Source: Oreocharis arfaki (lineage: Eukaryota > Chordata > Aves > Passeriformes > Paramythiidae). Taken from it: DNA of 64,000 nucleotides. The notes under the pieces were generated by a model, which did no database searches, was not told the origin of the DNA, and worked only from the letters and a program-made list of their open reading frames with translations. The stretch covers positions 1,959,222 through 2,023,221 of the forward strand of contig VZRR01006745.1 of assembly GCA_013398015.1 (NCBI GenBank), in the 5' to 3' direction. Both the position numbers and the translations under genes were made by a program. Below, piece by piece: positions 14,601 through 29,600 of this stretch (position 1 is the first letter of the stretch; each line of letters begins with the position of its first letter).

Positions 14601-17600
14601 GAAATCGTTAATGCTATGCTTGGTTTTGGGTTATTCCATTAACTTATTAAGTAGTTAGGCACATCTGATAACATGGTAGTTTCAAAAAATATTCTAAAAG
14701 TAAAATGTAATATGTAATGTGCAATAGACTGATGGCACTGAATTTTCTTGTATTTTATCAAATATATTTGACACGTGTAGCTGGTATTCCTAATGTAAGC
14801 AAGGTACACTTGAGAGATACCAAATTGCCTAGCCTGGGCTTTTTTCAAAAGCACTAGGAAAATCAGCATAAATGTTGTCAGAATGACCTGTCAATAAATT
14901 TTTATCCAGATGCAATACTTTGAAAGAATGAGCTGTTCACTTAGGTTTTTAGAAGACATAAGTATGAATTGGTGCCAACAATTTTAAATGTCACATGATG
15001 CCAACTTTTCATGAATAATGATTCAGAATGGTGTAAGACTAACAACATCTGGGAATAAATTAATTATGAAATAGCCTGGCAGGAAAAAAAAGGCCTTAAA
15101 CGTGTCAATAAATTTTTGTGACCTTCAGTGACGTTACAGTTAGAGAAGTCTACTGAGATTTCATAGTATAAACAAAAATATGACTGAAAAACTTAATGTT
15201 TCATTTAAAAAAAAAAAATCACTCTCTCTGAGCGAAATTCACTCTCTCTTCACTGTTTCCTGCCTGTCTTTCTTTTATGTCCTCCCTGTTGACTTTGTGT
15301 ATAGCCCTTTTTCCACCTAAGAAAATAATCACGAAATTCATACATGAGTTGGTATGCTGTGAATCAGGACCTTATAAAGAGATAAATTAGAAAAGCATAC
15401 GTTAAAATTGAAGCCACAGTAAATTGAGCTGTCAGGCATTCATTACAAAAACTCATAACGGACATCTAGACTCACTGCAAAAGAAAATGTACCAACTGGC
15501 TCAGGACGTGGATGAGAAGCAAATATATATTGTAGTTATAAATTCCCAACAAGACAAAGACTGGGTGCTTGCCATGATTTTGCCAAATTCTACTCACCAG
15601 GTTATTTGAGAAGTCTAAATACGTAGTGGGATTTAACTAATATAATCATTAATATAATTTTGAAAAAAATCCTACAATACATATTAACACGGAAACATCG
15701 GTCCTTACTCTTTCAATTTTGAAACTACACTAATGTATTGAAAAGCTGAAGGAAAGTTTTAATGTACCCTGAAAAATATTTACTTGTATTATCAGCCATT
15801 TTTGATAATTTGAAAAAACATTACTATCTCAAAACAAATGGATCATTCAAAGCAATAAATCTTTTAAGAAAACTTTCACTCCAAATTGCTGAAATCTAGA
15901 GTTCGGGTTTTGTAATATATACAGTATTTCATTTTACTGCTTTTACTGGTTACTTTCTGTTGCTCTTTCAAATCTGGCAATATTAATTATACCTTCAAAT
16001 TCCAATTAGCTGAAAATTCATTGCATTGCAATTAACATGATGGTCCTACAACTCAAGAAATATAATTAAGGCTATATAAAAGAATGGAATTGTAACTGCT
16101 GCTAACATCAAATATAGTTTTCATATAAAACATCAGGCAATGAAAAGAAAATGCAAGTCTAAATTTGACATTAGAAACCAGTAACAGAACAAAATGCAAG
16201 ATCACAACATAAAGTTTATGATTATGAAAAAGCAAGGTGTATTATCTTCCATTACACCTTATCAGTTTGCTGTACCTTGTATTCACCAAAATCTTTTTCA
16301 TCTAACAGACTCATTTTATTCAGCTCTACAAGTTGTTCTGGGCTAGGTTCATCTGGTAAAGGTTGAATTGAGGCTTGTTCATATATTGGTTTTCCATTTA
16401 AAAAAAGTTCCTTCCAATCCATCATCAGTTTTAATGGAACACGGCTACAGAAAAAATAGAAAAAAAAAAAAAGAGTTTTCAACCAAAAATTAGAGGGTTG
16501 GATATTTGACACTAGTGTATCCAAATTTACAAGAATCCCAATCATGAAACAAGCATATGCTAAACTAGTTACAATTTATAATGCATCCTGTAATTATTAC
16601 AGCCTTTTTAAATTGCTTGTTTACTTTGATGACAGCTGTAGGCACTCGCAGGCTTCAGTGTTTCCACAAATGTGTCATCACACAATTTTTGGCTGGCACA
16701 GCTGCGTAGTAACAGGTTTTTTTTTTCCCTGCCCCAAAATATTCTTTCCTTTTGCGGTGTAAAGCATCCTTTTGCGGTGTAAAGCATCCTTTTGCAGTGT
16801 AAAGCATCCTCTTGCCAAAAATCTATAGAATATTTTTTTCCTCAAAGTCAAAATTAATTCAGAATTACATGAATTAAACCTTTTCTTTAGTTACTTAATT
16901 CACTGAACTGTGCCTCGGCTGACTATTTTATCACAAACTAAATAAGCCGAAATTACATAATTTCCATGAAATATAATAATATGTATTTCATATGGTTACA
17001 CTTTTATTATTTTAACATACAATTACACTAAAAAGCAGTAAGATTTTGGCATACTTTCTAATACTGACCCACAGTCAAATCACTGAATACTAATGAAAGA
17101 ACCACAGCAATAAAGCCCCACTCTGTGGTTTTTGAAACACTTCTACAGTACAGGCACTTGGAGATTACTGCCTTGGTAGGACATTCTAAGAAACCCTGTG
17201 CAATTAGGGCATGTCAGAAGACGGAATCACAGCATGTAGGACTCAGAAGAATTTGGGCTCAGTTGCTATGCTTTGGATAGTCCAGGCAGGTTTATCTATC
17301 TTGGGAAATTCAACCTGTTTGTATTACTCTGAGGATGTGTTCTTCTAGTGGAGCAGTCTAGAATGAGATGAGCACCATTCAGTTTCTAACTTCTAACTAA
17401 CGAATTTGTTAATAAGAAAGGAAATCAGCAGCTTTACAAGCTGTGGCACTAGTGGATTTTGGTCTCCTAAGAATTCAAGTTAGTTGAGTTTTCAAGAAAT
17501 TACACTAAGGCCGTAGCATTTGTTCACCCTTTATTACACACCAGTGAATCCTCATATGAAACTAATGTCACTATTCTTGCACACAAACTAATTGCAGCTG

Positions 17601-20600
17601 TCATGTAAAATATCTGAGAAACTACAGAAGTTGCTGTAATGCTTAAACCAGTCTGAATAACGCAGTCTAACAGCTACAGAACAGATGTTATTTTTGCCTA
17701 GCAGCTACATACTCACTTGTTCGTCAGTTGACGATACTCTACTACTTTCGCCGACAAATCAATGATTTGGTCTATCATTTCCCAACATACAGAATAATGC
17801 TTTTTATAGCGTGCCTGAGCTCTTTCAGCAGCAATTTTCTTATGGTGTTCTCTTTCTCTGATTATTTGTTCTTCATTATAAATATTTTCTTGTTTTGCAA
17901 GAGCCTAGAATTGTTTTTAAGGAGTAAATTTGAGACAGTAATGAAAACTGAAGTGCAGAGGTACAGAGTCCTGAAAATGAAAATGAACTTGTTCATTTAA
18001 CTCAAGAAACAAAAACAGCTCGATCCTCACCAGAGTTGCATAGCCAGCAGGCAGACTAATGCATAAACTAGTCTAAAAATTTTTATTCACTCTATAAATT
18101 CCCATTTGTTTGCTTTCTAAAATAGAATAAAATAAAGGAGGGATCCATTACTTCTTTTATGACAAAAAGATTAAGACATTTTCAGTCCTTGAGGGCAGTG
18201 AAATTGCAGCTTTCAGTGTAACAACCCATTTAGAACATGTAATTTATCTTACTAGATTCTGATCTTTAAATAATTTCTTATTATTGGTGTTGTTCAATCT
18301 TTGAAAGATTTCTGGTCATGGTAGAAAATTACCAGGAGTTCCTGTGGTGGTGTGCTCCACCACCACCTCCTGTGGTGGTGGCTGAAAGCGTACTTAAAGA
18401 GGTGATGTAATCAATAGCTGTAGCTGCTGATTACACAGAACTCCAGCTGAGTTGGAGGATTTGGAGCTGCTGATCATTTCTGACAGGACAAAAATAAAAT
18501 TTCTAATATTACATTATTGCCTACTATGAGCATAGCACTTGGCAGTTTTCCACAGAATTATAAGTCCTTTTAATCAACTTAAAGCTTCGAAGTAGAGATT
18601 AGCACTCATGAGTGAAACTACTCCAGCATTTGTCAAAAACAGACATTAACAGATCATATCTAAATGAAGCTAAGAACATGATTACCAAAATAGGACCTTA
18701 GGTTATTGTCCTGCTGCCTCTGCAAGACTGTGCCTTTTAAACTCAGCACACAGAGATGTCTTCCTACAAAGTTACGGAAGAAAAGAAAAAATCAGACTTT
18801 AAGTTGCTCAGCTTTATCTCTTATTACAGGACCATGGAACAACAGAATGGCTTGAGATGGGAAGGGACCTTTAAGGCCATCTAGCTCAAGCTGCCTGCCA
18901 TGGGCAGGCATACCTTTCACTGGATCAGGTAGATTAGCTGTTCTTTCTCCCTGCAAAATCCCCATAAACTTTTAACACAGTACAAAATGCACTCAGTCCC
19001 ACAGTTACATGCTTATTGCTTATAGCTGTAACTTCGAACTAAAATAAAAGAATATATTTATCACAAAATCATCCTGTCCCTAGGAACGACCTGAAGTCTA
19101 ACAGTTGACAACACAAATTCCATTTTGTAACATGAGGGTATCCTAGCACTCCTGCAGCAATTCAGAGATCAAACAATCTTTTACCGCTTCTCTGTCAAGA
19201 GCTTCCTGGAACTCCTTCTGTCGTCTGTCTTCATATTGCTTTTCCCTGAAAATTCTGTTTTGCCTTAGCACCTCTTTTTCATGCCGAACATGTATGAGTT
19301 GAGCAGCAATCCTCCGCTCCTGCTGAGATTGTTTCATTAGCCTGTAAATGAGCTGCTCCTCCCGGCATGCCTTCTAAAAGATACAAAAATAATAGTACAA
19401 AGCACAGTTTATAAACTATTTCCTAGAAAACTCATCAGAGTCTAATATGAGAAACAGGAATGCCGTCATATGACAGCATTCACCTGCTTATACAGGACAT
19501 AAATTCAAAACAACGTTCATATCTATTTATTAGTACAATTTTCACAAACTATGTAAGAATTCAAAATATGTCTTAACTGAGATACTCAGTAAAAATAAAT
19601 CTGGTCAGACTAACTCTATTTTAATGTGGTTATTTCCTGTGTGTAAAGAAACTGCAGCATATTTCAAATAACACCTTCTTATCTGAAGATATATCTTTCC
19701 TCAAATCATTAATTTAACCCTGTTATTCACCAGTCCCCATCCTCAAAAAAAAATCTAAAAGATCCTTGAGCAGTCTATTTTCTACAGATTTGAAATCTGT
19801 CATTCTTTTGGGGGAATTGGGTAATTATCTTCTCCATTCTTCCCTATTCAGCAGACTGAGGCTACGAGGAAGAATTCAGAACAGAGCAAAATACGAGACT
19901 TCTGGGTAATAGTTCCAGTGCCCTCACTGGGACATGAATATAATACACTATGCAGTACTAAAAGAAAATCACTCTGAACCATTGCTTGAGACATGGTCTG
20001 TGTGCACAGACACTTTGAAGGCTGTGAATTGTTATTTTTCAAAGTATTCTTGAAACATAATAGTATCTTCTCACGGCTACACTTCTCCAGACTGTTCTTG
20101 CTATCTAAACTAATGCTTAATCTAACCTAAAGTTTTGCCTCACTATCACAGTCCAAAACTCCTTTTGAGTTCTAAGCAAAAACATCATCTTGCCTTACAA
20201 GCCTCATTGCCAAATATCAATGTTACAGCAAAATTCTAGAGGAAATATTTGCTTCAGATGCATCAAAACTGCTATGAAATGTATTCAAATTTAAGGACTT
20301 ATATTGGGATCTGATTCAAAGATTTAAAATTCATTTTTCTAAAAACAGAGGCACAAGTAAAGTCAGTTAGAAGTAATTAAAAAAAAATAAAGCCCAAACC
20401 ACACTAATATAAAGTATCACTTCTATTTTCTTTTAATCTGGTTTATTTTTTCATCAGCTGTCTGTGACAGAATGGGCAAAACACATTACGTAACTTCACC
20501 TATAAATGAAAAATCCAATTTGATTGCATATGATATTATTTATTAAAAAACTCTATAAAGAGGTCTAGATCTGTCCTATTTTCACCAAATGAGGATCTAA

Positions 20601-23600
20601 TTTCAAACGTGTCTTGTTTCGTTTTTATCTGTAGTATACTGTTTGTAAGTAATTTTTCTATGGAGGGAATTATCATCATACATACAACTGAAATGGAAAA
20701 CAGTGCAATCATGACAACTTCATTCTAAGTGTCATTTGATATAGTTCAGGTGATAAAATGTTTCAATTGTACTGCCAACTGAAGTCCATTTTCTCTAACA
20801 TTCATGAACTCAAGATGATAAAGAGAGGTATGGTGCCCTTTGCTGCCTCAGTTCTATCCACTATTTCCTTGTACCTAGTATTTCAATCAAGATTTCAAAG
20901 AAAAGCAGAGGTTACACAATTTACTTTCTATTGCAAGTAAATATCCTTCATTTTTTTCATTAGTTGCTGCTTACCCTCAACCACAAATTATTGCAGCAGT
21001 AATAACCTTTCACCAGTGGAAAATGGATGTTAAAATCCTTATTCACAGAGAACTGAAGGAGCCACCCTAACAGAGTGGTCATTTGTCATACTTAAGCCAT
21101 CAACTGTGTGGTGCAAACAGTTGGTCCAGTGAGAAATTAAAACACCTTCTCTAGGTGAATCTGCTCTTCATAAAGGAAATTGGAAGATGCTCCTTTAGAA
21201 CACTTCACAACAGGAAAAACAGATCTTCTCTTTTTAAAAGGGTAGAGAACTTCTAAGTGATCAAATACTTTGGCATGCTCACTAGGCCTAAAAAGAGCCA
21301 GCAGGAAATTGTTGAGGAACAAGAAAAAGTGAGAAGGCAACTAAACCTACACATCAGAAAAATAAGGATTCAGAACACCAAACTCCAAACTCATAGTTTC
21401 AAAAAGGATCCTCGTTGGATGGGGGAGTGAAGCATTAGCAGCTATTTTTCACACAAAAAAGGAATGCACAAAGTACTCACACCAAAGGCTGGCAAGTTTT
21501 GAAACTTCTGAACATACAAGGACACAAAATCAAAACTGAAGTAAAAGTTATTGACCTAACATTTTACATCAACATCTTCACAGAGAACTCTGAAGTGCTT
21601 GAAGAAATCATATATATGACAAATGGGACATCTTAGTAATACTTTGAAAAATTACTATTAAGAAAGCATAATAGACACTTTTTTTCAGTTTACCTACTTA
21701 AGACAACAGTGGCATCCAGTGGCCAAACATTAACGTGTTTATGTTTCATGTTGTTCATACATGGTTACTACATCATGTTCTTCTATTTTTCTATTTCCTT
21801 TTTTGATTTACATACAAGTGAAAAAATTCTGTGCTGTTGTGTGGTCATAAATTTTATGACCAAAACTTAGAGCTTAGCATGCATAAATCTATTTGATTGA
21901 CAAGTAATAAGCTAGTAACAATTCGTTTCTCCTCCCATTTTCACATTCTCAATTTATTGCTGATAGCAACTTATGTCTGATAACTTTTTAACTCAGAGAG
22001 ATAAAATCTGAACAGAGCATTAAAAATAACAAGTACAAATCACCAATAATTTGTTGAAATGGTGGATATAAAGGTTCAGTTGGGATGAAGCCATACAACT
22101 GTCAAATACTTTCAACACCTGCCTAGGAAAATCTGACTGGCATCATGCTGTGCTCCACCTAGAGTACTGTCATGTAATTGTAAAGTATTTCCTCTCCCAG
22201 GCTCCAACTTGTAGTGTACCAAAAAAAAAATTTGAACAAGATTCTTTTAATAAACGTTTATAAGTATGGATACAAAAAACAGCTTTCTGAAGGGATGAAA
22301 TTCCTTTGACTCTAAATGATCCCATGCCATGTTCAATGTTTATGCAGTACACGTAAAAATCAGACCCAAATGCATATAAACAGCTGCAATTTCAGTCAGC
22401 AAACCCTTTCTGGTTCAATATCTAATGGAGGGAAAAAGCAATTTTGAACTATTTTGTATATTCATTCATTTTTTAAGAAAATACCTCAGTATGCTTCCCA
22501 CTTCTCTTAAGTCAAGTAACATCTAATTTCTGAAATCTCAAGAAGTTCCAACAAAACAGTTTTCCCTCTGCTAATTTAGAACCAAATTACCACTAAATAA
22601 ATTCTCTGATACGGTCATATTACTGTTTCAGTCAAATGCTCACTTGTCATTCCTTCTAGTCCCTGCAGTCTGTGATTTCAATTGTTCCTACATCAAAGCT
22701 GATTTTTCTTCCAGGGAACCTAGGAACACTATCGCTAGTTTTCACTTGATTTGGAGCCCCTTTGGAGCCAGTCTGAGCTGCTGTATCCACCAAGTGCTCT
22801 GGAGACTGGTGGCTTTTGGAACCACTGGTCCACACTGCTGGGGCTGCAAGAGCTATGAGTGCCTAAAGAGCAAGTTTTGGGACTGCAGTGATTTCAGGCA
22901 AGTGGGTTGCAAAACTTCTTCATGGCCTATGCATATCAACAAGAACGTAATGTTCTCTCTTTGAATGAGACCTCAGAGACAGGATACATGGAGAGATGGT
23001 CTAAGCCTCTACAGGTGTTTTTCAAGAATATAGGTCTGACATAGACATTGAGAAGCATCTAACTTCCAGATGTTTACCCCAACAAATTAAAATTTTCTTA
23101 ACATTTCCAAAAATCTCCAGACATTAGATACCAAGGCTTAAATATATGTATGCGCAATAGTCATATTTTCAGAGATGGTACACATCCGAAATGCTATTAC
23201 TATGCAATTTTATTATTATTACTACTGTAGTTAGCATTATTATTATTAGCAGTGGAGATAGGATCAGCTATGTATGTTCAAGACACATGATCTGAACTAA
23301 GGACTCGCAAGGAAATACTAATTTAAAAAATAACCAGAAATCAAAAAAAAACCCCAGTAAGTTATAAGGTTGTATTTTGATAGAACCATTCTAAAACAGA
23401 AGACCTGTGAAATCAGCAATCTAAAAGCTGCTTTTTAAAGGAGGAATCTATGAAGAGGAATCTTAAAATCCTTGTGCTTTATGAGACAGGATTCAAATGG
23501 AATAACCTGCAACATACATTTTTGGACACAACACAGACATTCTCCAGAGACATGCCTTCTATTCCATAACACATCAAACACAAAATTAAATTTTGATTCT

Positions 23601-26600
23601 TCATATCACCCAGAACAAGCATTTCAGAATTCATCAGTCCAGATCAAAACCTTCATATGACACATTTGTAAATACAGGTTTTCAAACAAGGAATGCCATG
23701 TTTTGTGTTTTTAAATAAGTATCTTCTTTAGAACTAGTACACATTTGATACCATAGGATGTTCAACTTTTGAGGGAAGGGGGCAGGGAATAAAAGGCAGG
23801 TCTACAATGGATTTTTAATAACCATTGTTCTACTGCCTTAATTTTATCCTTTAAAGTTTGTAAGTATGGTGTATCACATTAAGGGTGGTGATGAAGAACA
23901 GCCAGCCTTCCATATTTTTCAAGGGTTGACACAAAAGAGATATTCAGACATAAGTGTATATAAGTCCCTTTATCCCCTTCAAATTTTATCCAGCCTTCCA
24001 AAGTACTCATTTTATACTTATAAGCATATTTTAGATTACTAATTAATTGCACATGGGCTATGTACTTCAGCATACAAGTTCCCACCTCCTGAGCTTCATG
24101 TGCTGCTAACTGATCCACTAGCATTCTTCGTCGTCTATTTGCTCGTTGTTCTCTAGCGAATGTATCTTCCTCTACACGTTTTTGGATTTTCCTTATATAC
24201 TCATCATCTGAATAAATATTTAACAGCTCGGTTTTTGTCTCTGGTATAGTTTCTAGAGTTGTTTCTTGAAACTTCTGTGTTTGCAATAATTCTTGCAAAT
24301 CACTGATTGAAAAAACAAAGATAGGAATTAACATTCTTAAGGGTTTTTTCATACCGATGCCTGTATACGTTATGAGTAAGTCTAAAAAACGTAGAACATC
24401 ACTCTCTGGGCACTGTGGCTACTTCTTGATGCTCTTGTGCCCCACAATGTCCACTAGGTCCAGAGGAAGATTCCAGCACTGACTTCAGCCAACTGATCAT
24501 TAGTTTCTTTGACAATATGAAGCCAAATTCCACAGAAACAGGAGATCAGGATGCCTCACAAAATGTCAAAGAAAGATGGCTTACTCCTCAGTATAGCAAT
24601 ACACCCTGAGTAGTTTTGCAGCTATTAAACACAGGTTTACACATGGAAATGTCCACAGCAGCATGCATGAGTGTCACATCTTTTGAGTAGGGATGCATAT
24701 CACTAAGGGTGACAGAATGAAAATTACTTGCAACTATTCACAAACAAATCAACATGCAGGTAAGTTTCAGGAGAAAAGTTACTTCTTTTTCCTTTGAAAT
24801 ATGTAACTGTGCATGTATATTCATAGCCATTCCCATCTTGCTGCAAGGCTAGCTGACCTTACAGACCCTATGACAAAAATGAACAGAGAAAAGATGCATT
24901 TTGAGCCTTGTCTTGCTGCATATGTGGCAAAAACTAGTGAAGGAAGTTTGAGCTATCCCTACTACAACTAAAAGTAAGTTAAAGACACTGCAACTGTGTT
25001 GGAGCTGAAATCATTGCTAGTGCAGTATTCATTCAAAGGATAATCACAGTTTAAACTGAGACATTACTCTTTCTTCAAGTAGCTGTGTACATAGCAGATA
25101 CCTGAGGTAGGATCCTGCCTATTCTTAACAATTTAATATCCAAATGTTACCTGTCAGTCACCTGGCCGTGTACTGCAGAGGCACTTCCTGCCACAGACTT
25201 CTCAAACTTTTCTATCTCCCTGTACACGTTCTGTAGAAGTAACACAAAATTTTATGTTTCCTTTCTCTTCGCAAAGCACCATAAAGAAGGTTCAACAGAG
25301 CAAGTACTAGGGAATTACTTTTATGTACTTTTACACTGAAAATGCTGTAAGCATCAGCTAACCAAGAATAAAGGCAAGATGATTTCCATCTTACACTTTT
25401 CACTTCCTTCCCCTCTTCCCTCTTCCTAGCTACACCTACTTCCACCAGCCAGAAAACTCTAGAATTTTGCAGCAGTTCATTCTGCAGGATAATTCTGATT
25501 TTGCATAAGGCTCTAGCAGAGTATCTAATTCTCACCATGTGGGGATTTGAAACAAGACATTCTGGAATATGATCCGCTTTAGATTTACTAGCTTGAATGT
25601 AGCCCTGATAGTTATTCAAGCAACTATGTTCCTATAGGCTACTATATATCTAAGTGCATCTGTTACTGTTGCCCAGTTGTAAAAACTGGTAATAGTTGAA
25701 CCCCTAAAGACAATACATTCCATGAACTTGAATTACAATCCAAGAATTTTTTGGTACCAGATAATGCAGATTTTTTTTTTAATTGCTGCATCTCTTGATT
25801 TGATTTAAGATTACTGTCAATTTCAGCTGCTATTAACATATATGAAGCAGACAGTTTCATAGTACGTTACAGAACAGTTCAAACATTATGGTGCAAAATG
25901 TCATCATGCACAAATCAGAAAGGAACATTAATGTTTTTATTTCATTTATTCTTTTTAGTAGACTCGTATCTACTGTCAGGATTCAAATTGCTACCTATCT
26001 ATGGTATTTATTCAATATGAAATTTCTCGTACATCAAAACAATTCTATTAAAAACAACTGCAAAATCATAATCATGCAAATATTCAGCTCAATTTTCACT
26101 AGTTGAATTGATATAATTTTACAGTCAGCAGCTTTCGGATGGTTCAAGTACAGTATTTGTGACCATAAATGTTCCCAGACATCATGGGATTTGAGTTAAC
26201 ATAATTAGCATTAAAACAATACAGATGATAATTACCTCTGCTTCCCTTTTCTTCTTTAAGAATCTTTTGGCTCCAATAGATTTCATGGTGGGTCTTGATG
26301 GTTGCTTTTGAATCTGTGTAACAGCTGTTTGAATCCTGGCCATTATTTCATTTTGTCTCCTTCCTATGTAATGCTGATAAGAAGCAAATATAATTAAGCC
26401 AAAAATTATCTTCCAGGAAGAAACTAGAAGAGATTATCAGGCTCCAGACTTGAGCAGATGTCGGAGACTGAAATGTTATAGCTTATGACTTAGGCATCTT
26501 CATGAAGGACCTTTGCCTATTATAGCAAAACTGTATTACAAAAGCTGCAGAGAAGACCACCATGCCCTGAATGGAGCCCCGACTGAGGTCTGGAACTGCT

Positions 26601-29600
26601 CGCTGATGAATATAAGATAAAGTAACAACTCAGGGCTGGTAGAGAAGAATACATCCACCGAGCACAAGCTTAACACCTTAGGAGTGGAGACTGCAGCCCC
26701 AGGGCTATCAGCTGCCAGGCTTCGCACAGACCCCCACACCAAAGGGTGGGGGGAAAGAGGCTTTGGGTGTTTGTTGGAAAAGCCTCTGGTACGAGGCAGT
26801 GAAGGCCCATCCTCCGCCATGCAGAGGAGCCCAGCTGCAGGACCCTTCACTCCAGGGAAAAAGCCTCATCCACATGAAGGACAGCAGAGGGGGTGTCATG
26901 ACCCATCAAACGCCCCCCAAAAGGGGTCCCCAGAACCTGCACCAGAGCACCAGAGACGGTGCAACAGATCCACAGTGTTGCAAGAGACGGCGTCAAACCG
27001 GCCCCCTGCAAGGGAGGCACGTGGACGTTCCCACCTGGCCCAAAGGTATATTAATTCACTGGATTTGATACCTTTTGGCGTGGCGCAGTGGCGCGGTGGC
27101 GGTGAGGGACCCTCACCACCAGAAGACCAGATGGAGGGGAGCAATGAGACATTGTTGGGACCCTCGGACGGGTGATATGCTTCCACCTAACCTCTGTCAC
27201 ACTCTCTCTGTCCCCACATCCCCACGCACAACTCTTTTTCTACTTCTTTCTTTCTTTCTTCCTTTCTTTTCTTTCTTCCTCTTTGCCGTTTTTACCATTA
27301 AATAAGACATCAATTTTTCGCACCAACATCTAACATCATTTGGTTTTAATCACATTTGTTGGGTATATTTTGAACCTTTCTGGGTCTGATCCATTTTATT
27401 CACAGAGGCTTAGTTTCCTTTGGTTTTCTGTGTTAAACCAGTTCATAACATCAGATGAGAAGTGCTTTATAGGTTTTTAAGGGCTTTCATTGAATTCTAG
27501 TTCTAGTATGGTACCTATTTCAGGTCTGAATACAGCACAGAAAATGAGAATACCAGTTTTCTGGTACAGAAACTGAGAATACCATTAGGTAACACATTAG
27601 GTAACACTAGCTCAGTTGATCAAGAAATAACAAATATATAAATTACACTCATTTAAACTGCACTACAAATACATGGAGGTAAAGGTGGAACAAAGAATAA
27701 AAATACTTTTTATACAAAGAAGTCAAAGATATTTAAAAATATACAACACATCAAGAGAGATATTAAAAAAAATTTTTAACAATGTTATTTTGATTATTTT
27801 GTATATTGCTTGCATTTTCTTTTCTAGATACATGGAGGCACATTTTTTTTTCATTCTTGTTCATATACTGGCAATAGAACAGCTAAATAACCACAGCAAG
27901 GCTCTCTCCCTTCATTACCTGTACAAAATGCATACCAAACTGGTCAATGATTTTGTCAATATGGTTCAACACCCCTCGGATACCAGGCCATTTCCTCTAT
28001 ATAAACTATAAACTCTGCTTTGGATGAGTGTTTCCATGTGTAAAGAAATTTCTTCCTCCTTTTTTACTTCATCAGAATAGCTGCACAGAAGTACAAGATG
28101 TTCTGAGGCCATACCCGCTATAGGTGCCCTTCTCCTGTCATTTTCCTGCTTTTGTACAATGCTTCATCTTTTCTTCACAAAAGAAGAATGACACAAACCT
28201 CTCTTACAAGGACATCTCAAACCCATGCAAGTTGTGAAATGTACACTTTGTCTTCAAATATTTTCCATGCCTGACAATATGCAAATACTGTCAGCTTAAC
28301 ATGAAGTGATTTTTAAATACGTTTTTAAGGTCTCATAAGAGTTCACTGGCTTTATTTCCATGCACACCACTTTTCTTCCTTCTTGTAGAAATGTGAGCAT
28401 GTAGTACAGAATCAAGAAGCCTTCACACTGTCTTTAACTAACTCATTAAGCACATAACCTTCAGAAATTACTTCTTCAGAAGTCTATAAAAATAAGTAGT
28501 CACTTTTTCAGTGTCTTGGGCTCTTTGCTCTTCTTGGAGGTTCTGAGCTCTCAGCTGCTTTGCAACAAGCACGCGAGCTCTCTTATCTGTTATAGTCTTA
28601 TATTTTGTTTCAGAAGGCTCTGAAATCTGCAAATTGCAAGTCATTCTGATGTGGCACTACAGTTTTCAAATGCTAAAGTTAAACATCCAGCAATGAAGAG
28701 TCAGAAATAGTAATAAATACATTTAAATACGATAATTTTGAGACCGCTGCTTCAAACTGTTTTTCTGTGTTAATACATGAAGAAGAACCTCTGAACATGT
28801 TCAAACTGAAAATCAGGACTAGGTCCGTTGAAAAGAACTTAGAGTTTTGAGCTTGAATGATGCCAAACTTTGTTTAGTTGAGAGAAAAGGACACCTCATT
28901 GCTCTGTATAGCTTCTTCCAGAGGGGAAGTGCAGAGGGAGGTGCTGTGCTCTTGTCCCTCATATCCAGTGAGAGGACATGCAGGAGTAGAATCACAGAAT
29001 GGTTTGGTTTGGAAGGGACTTTAAAGATCACATAGTTCCAAGCCTCCTGCTCTGGGCAGGGACACCTTCAGCTAGACCAGGTTATTTAAAGTCTCATCCA
29101 GCCTGGCCTTTAACACTTCCAGGGATGGGTCATCCACAACTTCTCTGTGCCAGTGCCTCACCACCCTCACAGTAAAGAAATTTTTCCTAATATCTAGTCT
29201 AAACCCACTTCCTTCCAGTATGAAGGCATTCCCCCTTTCCATGTTGCTCCATGCCCTTGTAGAAAGTCTCTCTGCATCTTTCTTGTAGGCTCCCTTCAGT
29301 TACTGGAAGGCTGCAATTACATCACTCTGAAGCCTTCTCTTTTCCANATTTAAATACGATAATTTTGAGACCGCTGCTTCAAACTGTTTTTCTGTGTTAA
29401 TACACGAAGAAGAACCTCTGAACATGTTCAAACTGAAAATCAGGACTAGGTCCGTTGAAAAGAACTTAGAGTTTTGAGCTTGAATGATGCCAAACTTTGT
29501 TTAGTTGAGAGAAAAGGACACCTCATTGCTCTGTATAGCTTCTTCCAGAGGGGAAGTGCAGAGGGAGGTGCTGTGCTCTTGTCCCTCATATCCAGTGAGA

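Noticed and set aside
22644..22964. 106-codon plus-strand frame in the intron between exons 8 and 9
   Set aside because: Slightly GC-richer patch, but no splice sites, no start context and no recognised similarity.
26684..27175. 163-codon plus-strand frame
   Set aside because: It is inside the solo LTR at about 26458-27455 and has no retroviral domain.
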